A stretch of DNA of 64,000 nucleotides from assembly GCA_020634615.1 (NCBI GenBank), contig JACKBI010000001.1:744001-808000 (forward strand). Direction: 5' to 3'. Source of the DNA: Anaerolineales bacterium (GTDB lineage Bacteria > Chloroflexota > Anaerolineae > JAAEKA01). The notes beneath the pieces were generated by a model. The model did not search any database. It was not told where the DNA came from and saw nothing but the letters and a program-made list of their open reading frames with translations. The translations under genes and the position numbers were made by a program. Numbering within the stretch: the stretch's first letter is position 1; each line of letters begins with the position of its first letter. Below, one piece after another: positions 43,546 to 53,332 of the stretch.

Positions 43546-44613
43546 ATGCCTGCGCTGTCGCCACAAGAGTTTATTTCACGCGACTATGTATCTGACCTGT
43601 CTGCCGCCGATCTGTTGCGAGCCTACCGGCTTATGGTGCTGTCGCGCAAGTTAGATGAGCGCTGCTGGATTCTGCACCGCCAGGGCAAGATCGCGTTTCA
43701 CATCTCGGGCATCGGCCAGGAGGCCTGCCAGCTTGCCGCGGGCCTGGCATTGAAGCCGGGCAAGGACTACTACTTTCCACATTACCGCGACATGGTGACG
43801 GTGCTGGCGCTGGGCATGCGGCCCGTGGACATCCTCATGGGCACCTACGGCAAGGCCGGCGATCCGGGCAGCGGCGGCCGGCAGATGCCGAATCACTACA
43901 ACTTTCAACCGGCGAACATCGTCAGCGTCTCCAGCCCGGTGACTACCCAGGTACCGCAGTGCGCGGGAGTCGCCTTCGCGATCAAGCTGCGCGGCGAAGA
44001 CATGGTTGCGATGTGCGCGCTGGGCGAAGGCGCCACCAGTCAGGGCGACTGGCACGAGGGATTGAACTGGGCCGGCATTCACAAGCTGCCGTTCATCTGC
44101 ATGGTAGAGAACAATAACTACGCCATTTCGGTCCCCATGGGCATGCAAATGCCTGTTGCCAACGTGGCTGATCGCGGCTACGCCTACGGCATGCCCGGCG
44201 TCGCCTATGACGGCAACGACTTCTTCGAGTGCTACAATGTCACGTGCGAGGCGGTGGAGCGGGCGCGCCGCGGCGACGGTCCGACGTTGCTGGAAGCCAG
44301 AACTACCCGGCTCACCGCCCATTCCAGCGACGACGACGACCGCACCTATCGCGACCGCGCCGAACTGGAAGCGCAGAAACGCCGCGACCCGTTGCCCCTG
44401 CTGGCTGGGCGGCTGCAAACGATGGGCGTACTCAAGGCCGAAGCAATCGCCGGGGTCGAAGCCGAGGTGATGCGCGAGATCGACAAGGCCCTGGACGACG
44501 CCCTGCGTGCACCCTACCCTGAACCGAAAGCTGCCCTGGAGCACGTCTTTGCCACCGGTAGCGCTGGCGACCGCTATGTCAAAAGCTGGCAAGTGGCAGG
44601 TAGTGACGAGTGA
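43546..44613 (+). CDS. 2-oxoacid dehydrogenase E1 component, alpha subunit
   Basis: 355 residues from ATG 43546 with an excellent ribosome site. The thiamine diphosphate signature is ALGEGATSQGDWHEGLNWAG through VENNNYAISV. The loop TRLTAHSSDDDDRTYRD is the phosphorylation-loop region and its Ser/Asp pattern favours a branched-chain-type E1. It decarboxylates a 2-oxoacid and acylates E2. The final residues (QVAGSDE) lie in an AGTGACGAGTGA simple repeat. Followed by E1beta after 68 bases. Confidence 0.93.
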   Translation: MPALSPQEFISRDYVSDLSAADLLRAYRLMVLSRKLDERCWILHRQGKIAFHISGIGQEACQLAAGLALKPGKDYYFPHYRDMVTVLALGMRPVDILMGTYGKAGDPGSGGRQMPNHYNFQPANIVSVSSPVTTQVPQCAGVAFAIKLRGEDMVAMCALGEGATSQGDWHEGLNWAGIHKLPFICMVENNNYAISVPMGMQMPVANVADRGYAYGMPGVAYDGNDFFECYNVTCEAVERARRGDGPTLLEARTTRLTAHSSDDDDRTYRDRAELEAQKRRDPLPLLAGRLQTMGVLKAEAIAGVEAEVMREIDKALDDALRAPYPEPKAALEHVFATGSAGDRYVKSWQVAGSDE

Positions 44614-44681
44614 TGGGTACAGGGTAATTCCCCTTCTTTCCGTCTTTTCCTTCCTTTCCCGTCTGCCGCTGCGAGGATTCC

Positions 44682-45665
44682 ATGTCAGTCAAGAACATCG
44701 TCGAAACGATACGCGACACCATTGCTGAAGAAATGCGCCGGGACGAGCGCATCGTCATTACCGGCGAAGATGTAGGACCGCGCGGCGGCGTCTTCCGCGC
44801 GACCCAGGGATTGCACAACGAGTTCGGCCCGGAACGGGTCATCGACTCGCCGCTGTCGGAGTCATCCATCATTGCCGTGGGCATCGGCATGGCGCTGCAC
44901 GGGCTGCGTCCCATCTGTGAGATCCAGTTCGCCGACTTCATTTACCCCGCCATGAATCAGATCGTCAGCGAGGCGGCGCTGATGCGCTATCGCACCGCCA
45001 GCACCTGGACCTGCCCCATGGTGATCCGCGCACCCTACGGCGGCGGCATCGGCGGTGGACTTTATCACAGCCAGTCCATCGAAGCGACCTTCGCTCACTT
45101 CCCCGGACTCTACGTGGTAGCGCCGGCCACGCCCTACGACGTGAAGGGGTTGTTGCGCGCCGCGCTGCAGGCCGAGGATCCGGTGCTCTTTTTGGAAAAC
45201 AAGAAATCCTATCGGCTGGTCAAAGGGGACGTGCCCGACAGCGATTACGTCGTGCCTATTGGCCGGGCAGACATCAAGCGGGCCGGCAGCGACCTGAGTG
45301 TTTTCTGCTACGGGCTGATGCTGCACGAATGCCTGAAAGCCGCTGAAAGCCTGGCCGGCGACGGGATCGACGTCGAAGTGGTGGATCTCAGAACGATCCA
45401 GCCACTGGACAAAGTCACCATACTGGAGTCGGTGCGCAAGACAAGCAAGGCGCTGATCGTCCACGAAGACAACCTGACATTCGGTGTTGGCGCAGAAGTA
45501 GCGGCGCTGATTGCTGCCGAGGCATTCCACGATTTGGATGCGCCGGTGATGCGCTATGGCGCGCCGGATATCCCGGCGACCCCTTTCAGCCTGCCGATGC
45601 AAAGCTTCTTCATGCCGGATGCTAAGCGGATCGGTGAGGCCATGCGCTGGCTGGCAGACTATTGA
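44682..45665 (+). CDS. 2-oxoacid dehydrogenase E1 component, beta subunit
   Basis: 327 residues beginning MSVKNIVETIRDTIAEEMRR, with GCGAGGA as ribosome site. Family motifs: ITGEDVGPRGGVFRATQGL, DSPLSESSIIAVGIGMALHG, ICEIQFADFIYPAMNQIVSE and VDLRTIQPLD. It completes the E1 tetramer with the preceding gene. The 116-base gap after it has only GCGTAACACGCAATGCGTG-type repeats. Confidence 0.93.
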   Translation: MSVKNIVETIRDTIAEEMRRDERIVITGEDVGPRGGVFRATQGLHNEFGPERVIDSPLSESSIIAVGIGMALHGLRPICEIQFADFIYPAMNQIVSEAALMRYRTASTWTCPMVIRAPYGGGIGGGLYHSQSIEATFAHFPGLYVVAPATPYDVKGLLRAALQAEDPVLFLENKKSYRLVKGDVPDSDYVVPIGRADIKRAGSDLSVFCYGLMLHECLKAAESLAGDGIDVEVVDLRTIQPLDKVTILESVRKTSKALIVHEDNLTFGVGAEVAALIAAEAFHDLDAPVMRYGAPDIPATPFSLPMQSFFMPDAKRIGEAMRWLADY

Positions 45666-45781
45666 GTCGGCGTGTGATGCGTAACACGCAATGCGTGACG
45701 GACAGCGTGGAGACATGTGCTGCCTCCGGTTACGTATCACGGATGACGTTCTTACATAGCTATCACTTACGAGGATAACCC

Positions 45782-47137
45782 ATGGCAACAAAAGTCATCA
45801 TGCCCCAACTGGGCGAATCGGTCGTTGAAGGAACCATCAGCCGCTGGCTGGTGAAAGAAGGTGATGCGGTTGAGAAATACGACGTGTTAATGGAAGTGTC
45901 CACCGATAAAGTAGACACAGAAGTACCAGCCCCTGCTGAAGGCGTGGTGCTCAAGCTGTATTACCCTGAGGGGGAAACGCTGCACGCCGGCACGGTCATC
46001 GCAGTCATCGGCCAGCCGGGCGAGATCGCGCCAGAGCAGCCGGGCAAGGTCGATTTGCATGCCCCAGCCGCACACGAAACCGAGGCGCCGCCGCCCGTCG
46101 CACCAACGCAACCCGCCCGCGCCGCTGTGCAGCCCCTGGAAACCACCGGAGGCGATATCGGCCGGATCTCACCGGTGGTCAGCCGCATTGCCCGTGAGCA
46201 CAGCGTGGATCTGCGCCAGGTGACCGGCACGGGCCGTGATGGCCGTATCACCAAGAAGGACGTGCTGGCCTATGTAGACGCGCGTTCTGCACAGCCCGCC
46301 GCACCGGCTGTTGAAGAGCTGCCTGCCTGGGAACGACCCGGCACCGGCGATCTTTTCAAGCCGACCGATGACCTTCCCCTGACGACCGGGGAGACGAGAC
46401 CCGCCCCTGTTGCGCCCGCGCCGGTTGGCGCTGAGGACCAGTTGGTTCCCCATCCCCGCCTGCGCAAGCTGATCGCCGAGCACATGGTTGCCAGCATCCG
46501 CACCTCGCCCCACGTCACCACGGTCATGGAGGCCGACCTGACCGCGGTGGTTGCGCATCGCGCTGCTCAGCGCGCTGAGTTCGCTGCCAAGGGCGTTAGC
46601 CTGACCTTCACCCCCTATTTCATCCAGGCAGTGGTCGCGGCGCTGAAGGCTGTGCCGCAGGTCAACGCGGTCTACCGCGACGACGGTCTGCTGCTCAAGC
46701 GCCGCTACCACATCGGCATGGCAACGGCCGTGCCCGACGGCCTGGTGGTGCCGGTGATCCACGACGCCGACGACTTCAGCCTGCTGGGGCTGGCGCGCAA
46801 GGTCAACGATCTGGCTAGCCGCGCCCGTGCCGGCAAGCTCGCTCCCGACGAGATCCAGGGATCTACATTCGCCGTCACCAACCACGGCACCGGCGGCAGT
46901 CTCTTCGCCACGCCGATCATCAACCAGCCCAACGTCGGCATCCTTGGCGTCGGCGCGATCCAGAAGCGCGCGGTGGTGATCAGCCGCGGCCACCCTGTGG
47001 AACCCAGCGGGGAGGATTACATCGCCGTGCGACCAATGGCGTACCTCAGCTTCACCTTCGACCACCGCGTGCTGGATGGCGCCGGCGGCGATGGATTCTT
47101 AATGGCTGTCAAGCGGGCGCTGGAGGAGTGGAAGTAA
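45782..47137 (+). CDS. Dihydrolipoamide acyltransferase (E2)
   Basis: 451 residues. One lipoyl domain at 1-78 with the lipoylated Lys43 in VSTDKVDTEV; an E3/E1-binding domain at about 125-165 (ISPVVSRIAREHSVDLRQVT, GRITKKDVLAYV); and an acyltransferase domain ending FTFDHRVLDGAGGDGFLMAV with the catalytic His. It transfers the acyl group from E1 to CoA. The lipoyl group would be made by the lipA product encoded 2.5 kb downstream. The acyl specificity is unresolved (branched-chain or pyruvate). Confidence 0.93.
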   Translation: MATKVIMPQLGESVVEGTISRWLVKEGDAVEKYDVLMEVSTDKVDTEVPAPAEGVVLKLYYPEGETLHAGTVIAVIGQPGEIAPEQPGKVDLHAPAAHETEAPPPVAPTQPARAAVQPLETTGGDIGRISPVVSRIAREHSVDLRQVTGTGRDGRITKKDVLAYVDARSAQPAAPAVEELPAWERPGTGDLFKPTDDLPLTTGETRPAPVAPAPVGAEDQLVPHPRLRKLIAEHMVASIRTSPHVTTVMEADLTAVVAHRAAQRAEFAAKGVSLTFTPYFIQAVVAALKAVPQVNAVYRDDGLLLKRRYHIGMATAVPDGLVVPVIHDADDFSLLGLARKVNDLASRARAGKLAPDEIQGSTFAVTNHGTGGSLFATPIINQPNVGILGVGAIQKRAVVISRGHPVEPSGEDYIAVRPMAYLSFTFDHRVLDGAGGDGFLMAVKRALEEWK

Positions 47138-47240
47138 GGCGCTGCAAGTGGCAGCGGGGGGCAGTTGATGGTATACTGCGTTGCGGAAAGCCAGGAAGAA
47201 CCAGAGTACACTGGTATTGATGTTGAACGAGGTAAGACGC

Positions 47241-47464
47241 ATGAATGCCGTGACGGTCGCGGACGCCAACTGAATCTTGAGATACTGCTGGAACGGGTCA
47301 TTGCCGACGTTGAGCCGGTCATAATTATCGGTGAAAGTGGTGATCAGACCGTGCTCGTTTCGCTCAATGAGTTCAATGCATGGCAGGAAACCCTTTATTT
47401 GCTGGCAAGTCCTGTAAACGCTGATCGGCTGCGCCGTTCGATCAATCAGATTCACGTAAGGTAG
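47241..47464 (+). pseudogene. YefM/Phd-like antitoxin, frameshifted
   Basis: ATG 47241 has a proper ribosome site and starts MNAVTVADAN, the usual YefM opening, but meets a stop at 47271. One frame over, the family continues immediately: LEILLERVIADVEPVIIIGE, then VLVSLNEFNAWQETLYLLAS and ADRLRRSINQI. A single missing base near 47268 explains this. A longer continuous frame from 47165 exists but its first 33 residues do not look like YefM. No YoeB toxin gene follows; the next gene is E3. An orphan, probably inactive antitoxin, unless the shift is a sequencing error. Confidence 0.75.
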
Positions 47465-47531
47465 AGTTTGAAGGTTCCGCGGCCCAAAGACAAGGTCGCG
47501 GAACAACGCAACGAAAGAAAAGGAAACAGCA

Positions 47532-48938
47532 GTGAGTACACAATTTGACGTACTTATCATCGGCGGCGGACCGGGCGGTTACGTAGCTGCCATCCGCGCC
47601 GCACAGCTTGGGTTGAAGACCGCCGTGGTCGAGCGTGAAGCGCTGGGCGGGGTCTGTCTGAACTGGGGCTGCATCCCCAGCAAGGCGCTGCTGCGCAACG
47701 CTGAGCTGGTCCACATCATCCAGGAGCAGAGCAAAGACTTCGGCTTCACCTTCGATAACTTCAGCGCCGACTTCGAGAAGGCCTACAAGCGCAGCCGCCA
47801 GGTCTCCAACCGGCTGGTCAAAGGCGTCGGTTCGCTGATGCGCAAGAACCAGATCGAGGTGATCGAAGGCACGGCTACGCTGACCTCGCCCACCACCGTC
47901 ACCGTGGAACCGGGCGGACAGACGATCACAGCAAAGAACATCATCCTGGCCACCGGCGCACGCAACCGCACCTTCCCCGGCATGGAAACCGACGGCGAAC
48001 GGGTGCTGGGCTACCGCGAGGCCATCGTGCTGGAGGAGTCGCCCAAGCGCTTCGCGATCATCGGCACCGGCGCCATCGGCATGGAGTTCGCCTACGTCCA
48101 CCACGCCTACGGCGCGCAGGTGACGCTGATCGAAATGCTGCCGCGTATCCTCCCGCTGGAAGATGAAGAGGTCAGCCAGGAGCTGGAAAAGACCTATCGC
48201 AAGACGGGCATCGACGTACGCACCAGCACCCAGGTTCAGCGAATCGAACGCACGGACGACGGCGTCCGGGTGCATGCCCTGAACAAGGCGACCGGCGAAG
48301 AAGTCTCTTTCGATGCTGACAAAGCTCTGGTGGCCGTCGGCGTACAGCCGAACAGCGAAAACCTCGGTCTGGAAGCCGTCGGTGTCAGCAAGGGCCGCGG
48401 CGGTTTCGTGGAGATCGACGACTTCATGCGCACCAGCGTGCCCAACATCTACGCAATCGGTGATCTGACCGGCAAGCTGAATCTGGCCCACGTGGCCAGC
48501 GCAATGGGCATCGTGGCCGCTGAACACATCGCCGCGCATCCCACCGTTGGGATCACGCCCGACGACTACCTGTTCATGCCGCGCTGCACCTACTGCCAGC
48601 CGCAGGTAGCCTCCATGGGCCTGACGGAGGCGCAGGCGAAGGAGCGCGGCTACGAGATCAACGTTGGTCGCTTCCCCTTCCTGGCCAACGGCAAGGCACT
48701 GGGTCTAAACGAGCGCACCGGCTGGGTGAAGGTGATCGGCGATGCCCGCTACGGCGAGATTCTGGGCGTACACATGGTTGGCGCAGAGGTCACAGAACTG
48801 CTGCCGGAATTCGTACTGGCAAGAAACAACGAGCTGACCGCCGCCGAGATCGCCCGCAGCGTCCACGCGCACCCGACTCTCTCCGAAGCGATGATGGAAG
48901 CCGCGCACGCGGTTGAAGGCGCCGCGATTCATATATGA
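47532..48938 (+). CDS. lpdA: Dihydrolipoamide dehydrogenase (E3)
   Basis: 468 residues from GTG 47532 with AAAGGAAA upstream. FAD motif IIGGGPGGYVAAIRAAQLGL, redox disulfide CLNWGCIPSKALL, NAD motif IIGTGAIGMEFAYVHHAYGA, IYAIGDLTG and the C-terminal HAHPTLSEAMMEAAH with the active-site His-Glu. It reoxidises the dihydrolipoyl group of E2 with NAD. Its TGA overlaps the ATG of the HEPN gene. Confidence 0.96.
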   Translation: MSTQFDVLIIGGGPGGYVAAIRAAQLGLKTAVVEREALGGVCLNWGCIPSKALLRNAELVHIIQEQSKDFGFTFDNFSADFEKAYKRSRQVSNRLVKGVGSLMRKNQIEVIEGTATLTSPTTVTVEPGGQTITAKNIILATGARNRTFPGMETDGERVLGYREAIVLEESPKRFAIIGTGAIGMEFAYVHHAYGAQVTLIEMLPRILPLEDEEVSQELEKTYRKTGIDVRTSTQVQRIERTDDGVRVHALNKATGEEVSFDADKALVAVGVQPNSENLGLEAVGVSKGRGGFVEIDDFMRTSVPNIYAIGDLTGKLNLAHVASAMGIVAAEHIAAHPTVGITPDDYLFMPRCTYCQPQVASMGLTEAQAKERGYEINVGRFPFLANGKALGLNERTGWVKVIGDARYGEILGVHMVGAEVTELLPEFVLARNNELTAAEIARSVHAHPTLSEAMMEAAHAVEGAAIHI

Positions 48939-49318
48939 GATCGGATACCGGGAACTGGGTCGATCTTGCCGAATATGACCTGGAAACGGCCAGACATCTT
49001 CTAAAGACTGGTCGTTATCTCTATGTTGTCTTCATGTGCCACTTGGCCCTTGAGAAGATGCTAAAGGCTCACGTAACCGAAACGACTCAAGCTGTGGCTC
49101 CGAAGAGCCATGACCTGATCTATCTGGTTAAGAAGAGTGAGGTTCAGCTGCCGCAGCCGTTTCTGGAGTTCATCGGCAAGATCAACAACGCGAGTATCCC
49201 AACCCGGTATCCCGAGGACCTGCAGCGGGCGCTGGCGGATTACCCCAAACCTATTGCTCGTAGCTATCTTGAGCAGACAACGGAAGTGATCGGATGGTTA
49301 AAGCAGATACTGGTGTGA
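48935..49318 (+). CDS. HEPN-domain protein (paired with MNT gene)
   Basis: 127 residues, ATG overlapping the lpdA stop as ATGA. WVDLAEYDLETARHLLKTGR, then CHLALEKMLKAHV and KSHDLIYLVKK are the pattern of the classic HEPN family. The RX4HXY motif of HepT-type RNases is not evident, so RNase activity is uncertain. Together with the next gene it forms a HEPN/MNT module of the toxin-antitoxin class, here in the order HEPN first. Confidence 0.85.
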   Translation: MRSDTGNWVDLAEYDLETARHLLKTGRYLYVVFMCHLALEKMLKAHVTETTQAVAPKSHDLIYLVKKSEVQLPQPFLEFIGKINNASIPTRYPEDLQRALADYPKPIARSYLEQTTEVIGWLKQILV

Positions 49319-49623
49319 AGGCAATCGTTGAACGTTATTGCAATGAGCTTGACCGCATGGGCATCCATTGCGAGCGAGTTCTATTGTTCGGTTCTCAAGC
49401 TGAAGGAAGGGCCAAGGAAGGCAGCGATATCGACCTGATCGTCATCTCACCAATGTTGGCTACGTTAAGCAATCGGGAACGATTGGAACTGCTTGGCGTT
49501 GCCGCTGCGCGGATTCTGGAACCGATCCAGGCGTTTGGTGTAACCCCAGATGAGGCCGCAGCGCGTCGCGTTTCACCGTTTGTTCAAGATCTGCTTGACA
49601 AGCAGGCCGTAGTCATCCTATAG
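49294..49623 (+). CDS. MNT-type nucleotidyltransferase (paired with HEPN gene)
   Basis: 109 residues, overlapping the HEPN gene by 25 bases. The pol-beta nucleotidyltransferase motif LLFGSQAEGRAKEGSDIDLI is complete with the two Asp residues. In known HEPN/MNT systems this partner modifies or neutralises the HEPN protein. It is followed 17 bases later by lipA, so the pair is inserted in the lipoate operon. Confidence 0.87.
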   Translation: MVKADTGVKAIVERYCNELDRMGIHCERVLLFGSQAEGRAKEGSDIDLIVISPMLATLSNRERLELLGVAAARILEPIQAFGVTPDEAAARRVSPFVQDLLDKQAVVIL

Positions 49624-49640
49624 ATTGCAAACACAGGACA

Positions 49641-50591
49641 GTGAAGGACAACACGTTGAACACGCTTGAATTGAAACCGTATCACCCCGGCAGCGAGCCG
49701 GCGGAACAACTCACCCGCGGGCGGCGACCGGACTGGCTGCGCGTGCGCATGCCGGACAGCCCCGGCTACCGCGAGATCAAGGGGTTGATGCGCGGCCACA
49801 GCCTGCACACGGTCTGCGAGGAAGCCATGTGCCCCAACATCGGCGAGTGCTGGGGGCGCGGCACGGCCACCTTCCTGCTGATGGGCGACACCTGCACCCG
49901 CTCGTGCGGCTTCTGCAAGATCAAGACCGGCCGCCCGCCCACGCTGGACGAGGACGAGCCGCGCCGCGTCGCCGAGACTGTGGCGATGATGGGGCTGAAG
50001 CACGCCGTGCTGACCAGCGTCAACCGCGATGAGCTGCCCGACGGCGGCGCCCACATCTTCGCCGAGGTGATCCGCTTGATCCACGAAATGACACCTGGTT
50101 GCAGCGTCGAAGTGCTCATCCCCGACTTTCAAGGCAATTGGGATGCGCTGCAGGCAGTCATGGACGCCCGCCCGGAAATCCTCAACCACAACACCGAGAC
50201 CGTGCCGCGGCTCTACAAGCGCGTGCGGCCGCAGGCCAAATATCCGCGCTCGCTGGAACTGCTGCGCCAGGCGCGTCAGATGGTGCCTACCGGCGTCACC
50301 AAGACCGGCATCATGGTCGGGCTGGGCGAGAGCACGGATGAGATTCTGGCGGTGATGGACGACCTGCGCGCGGTGGATGTAGATATCCTGACCATCGGCC
50401 AGTACCTGCAGCCCAGCCGCTTCCACCTGCCCATCGAGCGCTATTACACGCCCTACGAGTTCGACCAACTGCGCGAGGCGGGTATGGCGCGGGGCTTCCG
50501 CTGGGTGGAGTCTGGGCCGCTGGTGCGCTCTTCCTACCATGCTGACGGCCAGGCCGATCAGCTGATTTTCCGCGAAGCGGTCGCCGGGTAA
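49641..50591 (+). CDS. lipA: Lipoyl synthase
   Basis: 316 residues from GTG 49641. The auxiliary cluster motif CEEAMCPNIGEC and the radical SAM motif CTRSCGFCKI are both intact, and the C-terminal RSSYHADGQ contains the serine that ligates the auxiliary cluster. It inserts two sulfur atoms into octanoyl groups on E2 to make lipoyl groups, matching the E2 encoded upstream. No lipB is visible in the window. Confidence 0.95.
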   Translation: MKDNTLNTLELKPYHPGSEPAEQLTRGRRPDWLRVRMPDSPGYREIKGLMRGHSLHTVCEEAMCPNIGECWGRGTATFLLMGDTCTRSCGFCKIKTGRPPTLDEDEPRRVAETVAMMGLKHAVLTSVNRDELPDGGAHIFAEVIRLIHEMTPGCSVEVLIPDFQGNWDALQAVMDARPEILNHNTETVPRLYKRVRPQAKYPRSLELLRQARQMVPTGVTKTGIMVGLGESTDEILAVMDDLRAVDVDILTIGQYLQPSRFHLPIERYYTPYEFDQLREAGMARGFRWVESGPLVRSSYHADGQADQLIFREAVAG

Positions 50592-50708
50592 GAAAGCTGA
50601 CAGCCAGCGCGACCAAAGAATGCAACTATAAGTTGAAACCTATTCCCGGTTTTCTGCATCAAAACCAGGAAACCGCAGATAAAACAGTTCAAGGAGCAAA
50701 GAACAATC

Positions 50709-51116
50709 ATGGTTAACATTTTCAAGAAGTCTTCCCCCACCGTGGAAGCAACAGCTACTACACCGTCCAGCAACGGCACAAGCGCGCCTGTCGCCGAGCC
50801 GATCCACGTCACCGACGCCGATTTCGCGGCGGTTGTTTTGAACGCCGACATGCCGGCCGTGGTAGATTTGTGGGCCGAATGGTGTGGTCCCTGCCACATG
50901 ATCGCTCCCGCGGTGCAGCAGTTGGCACAGGCCTATGAAGGCCGCGCGGTTATCACCAAGCTGAACGTCGACGAAAATCCGAACACGCCCGGCCGCTACG
51001 GCATCATGGGCATTCCCACCCTGCTCTACTTCAAGGACGGTAAAGAAGTCGATCGGCAGGTCGGCGTGACCAATTTCGCGAGCCTGGCCAACAAGCTGGA
51101 GAAATTGCTGGACTGA
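50709..51116 (+). CDS. Thioredoxin
   Basis: 135 residues with AAGGAG upstream. The first 32 residues are a Ser/Thr-rich extension without a signal peptide. The thioredoxin fold follows, with active site WAEWCGPCHMIAP and the cis-proline GIMGIPTLLYF. It reduces protein disulfides in the cytoplasm. Nearby lipoyl enzymes may be clients (inference). It is followed by a strong terminator. Confidence 0.94.
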   Translation: MVNIFKKSSPTVEATATTPSSNGTSAPVAEPIHVTDADFAAVVLNADMPAVVDLWAEWCGPCHMIAPAVQQLAQAYEGRAVITKLNVDENPNTPGRYGIMGIPTLLYFKDGKEVDRQVGVTNFASLANKLEKLLD

Positions 51117-51136
51117 CACCCTGTCGTACCAGCTTG

Positions 51137-51173
51137 AAGACGCAGTCGAGACCCATCGACTGCGTCTTTTTTT
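51137..51173 (+). terminator. Rho-independent terminator after thioredoxin
   Basis: AAGACGCAGTCGA (51137-51149) pairs perfectly with TCGACTGCGTCTT (51156-51168) around GACCCA, followed by a run of seven or more T. Confidence 0.95.
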
Positions 51174-51220
51174 GCGCGTCGCTTGATTTGCAGGCAAATT
51201 CTGGCGCGAACTGCCCAAAT

Positions 51221-51262
51221 CATGACCTGTGTCATGGTTCCTGCCGCGAAAGATGGTACAAT
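51221..51262 (+). promoter_or_regulatory. fhs promoter with inverted repeat at the -35 position
   Basis: A -10 TACAAT lies at 51257-51262. No TTG-type -35 is present; instead the perfect palindrome CATGAC-CTGT-GTCATG (51221-51236) covers the -35 region. The 5-4-5 core spacing is that of CRP/FNR-superfamily sites, though the half site is not the E. coli FNR sequence. The leader to ATG 51362 is about 93 bases. Confidence 0.45.
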
Positions 51263-51361
51263 AGGGCACAGCTTTCGTGTGAACCGGTTGCCAGCTTCGC
51301 AGCCGGCAAGCATCAACGACCTATCATCACCATTTGGACTGCAAAGAAGGAGTCCCGCAAA

Positions 51362-53125
<1,764 letters not shown>

Positions 53126-53136
53126 CAACGTAGCCC

Positions 53137-53309
53137 GAGTTGCCAACTTTCGGAAAAGTTGGCAACTCCCTCCCGCTCACCAGAAGTCCAACTTCTCGAA
53201 GAAGTCGGACTTCTCCGCGTCCGCGCAGGTTGCTGGAAAGCCGTCAATCAGGTAGAATGGCGCGGCGCTGACGTTAGGGTTGCCAACTTTTCCGAAAAGT
53301 TTTGGCAAC
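53137..53309. repeat. Three long palindromes flanking the maturase promoter
   Basis: Stem 53137-53168 (14 perfect pairs, arm GAGTTGCCAACTTT, loop CGGA), stem 53182-53214 (15 pairs with one mismatch, arm AGAAGTCCAACTTCT, loop CGA) and stem 53279-53309 (arm GTTGCCAACTTTT, 2-base bulge, loop CCG). First and third share the arm sequence. The first lies 11 bases after the fhs stop; the third is in the leader of the next gene. Confidence 0.85.
53230..53258 (+). promoter_or_regulatory. Promoter of the radical SAM maturase gene
   Basis: TTGCTG, exactly 17 bases, TAGAAT, located between the second and third palindromes. The leader would contain the third hairpin. Confidence 0.55.
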
Positions 53310-53332
53310 TCTAAGCCCGATAGGACCCTGGA

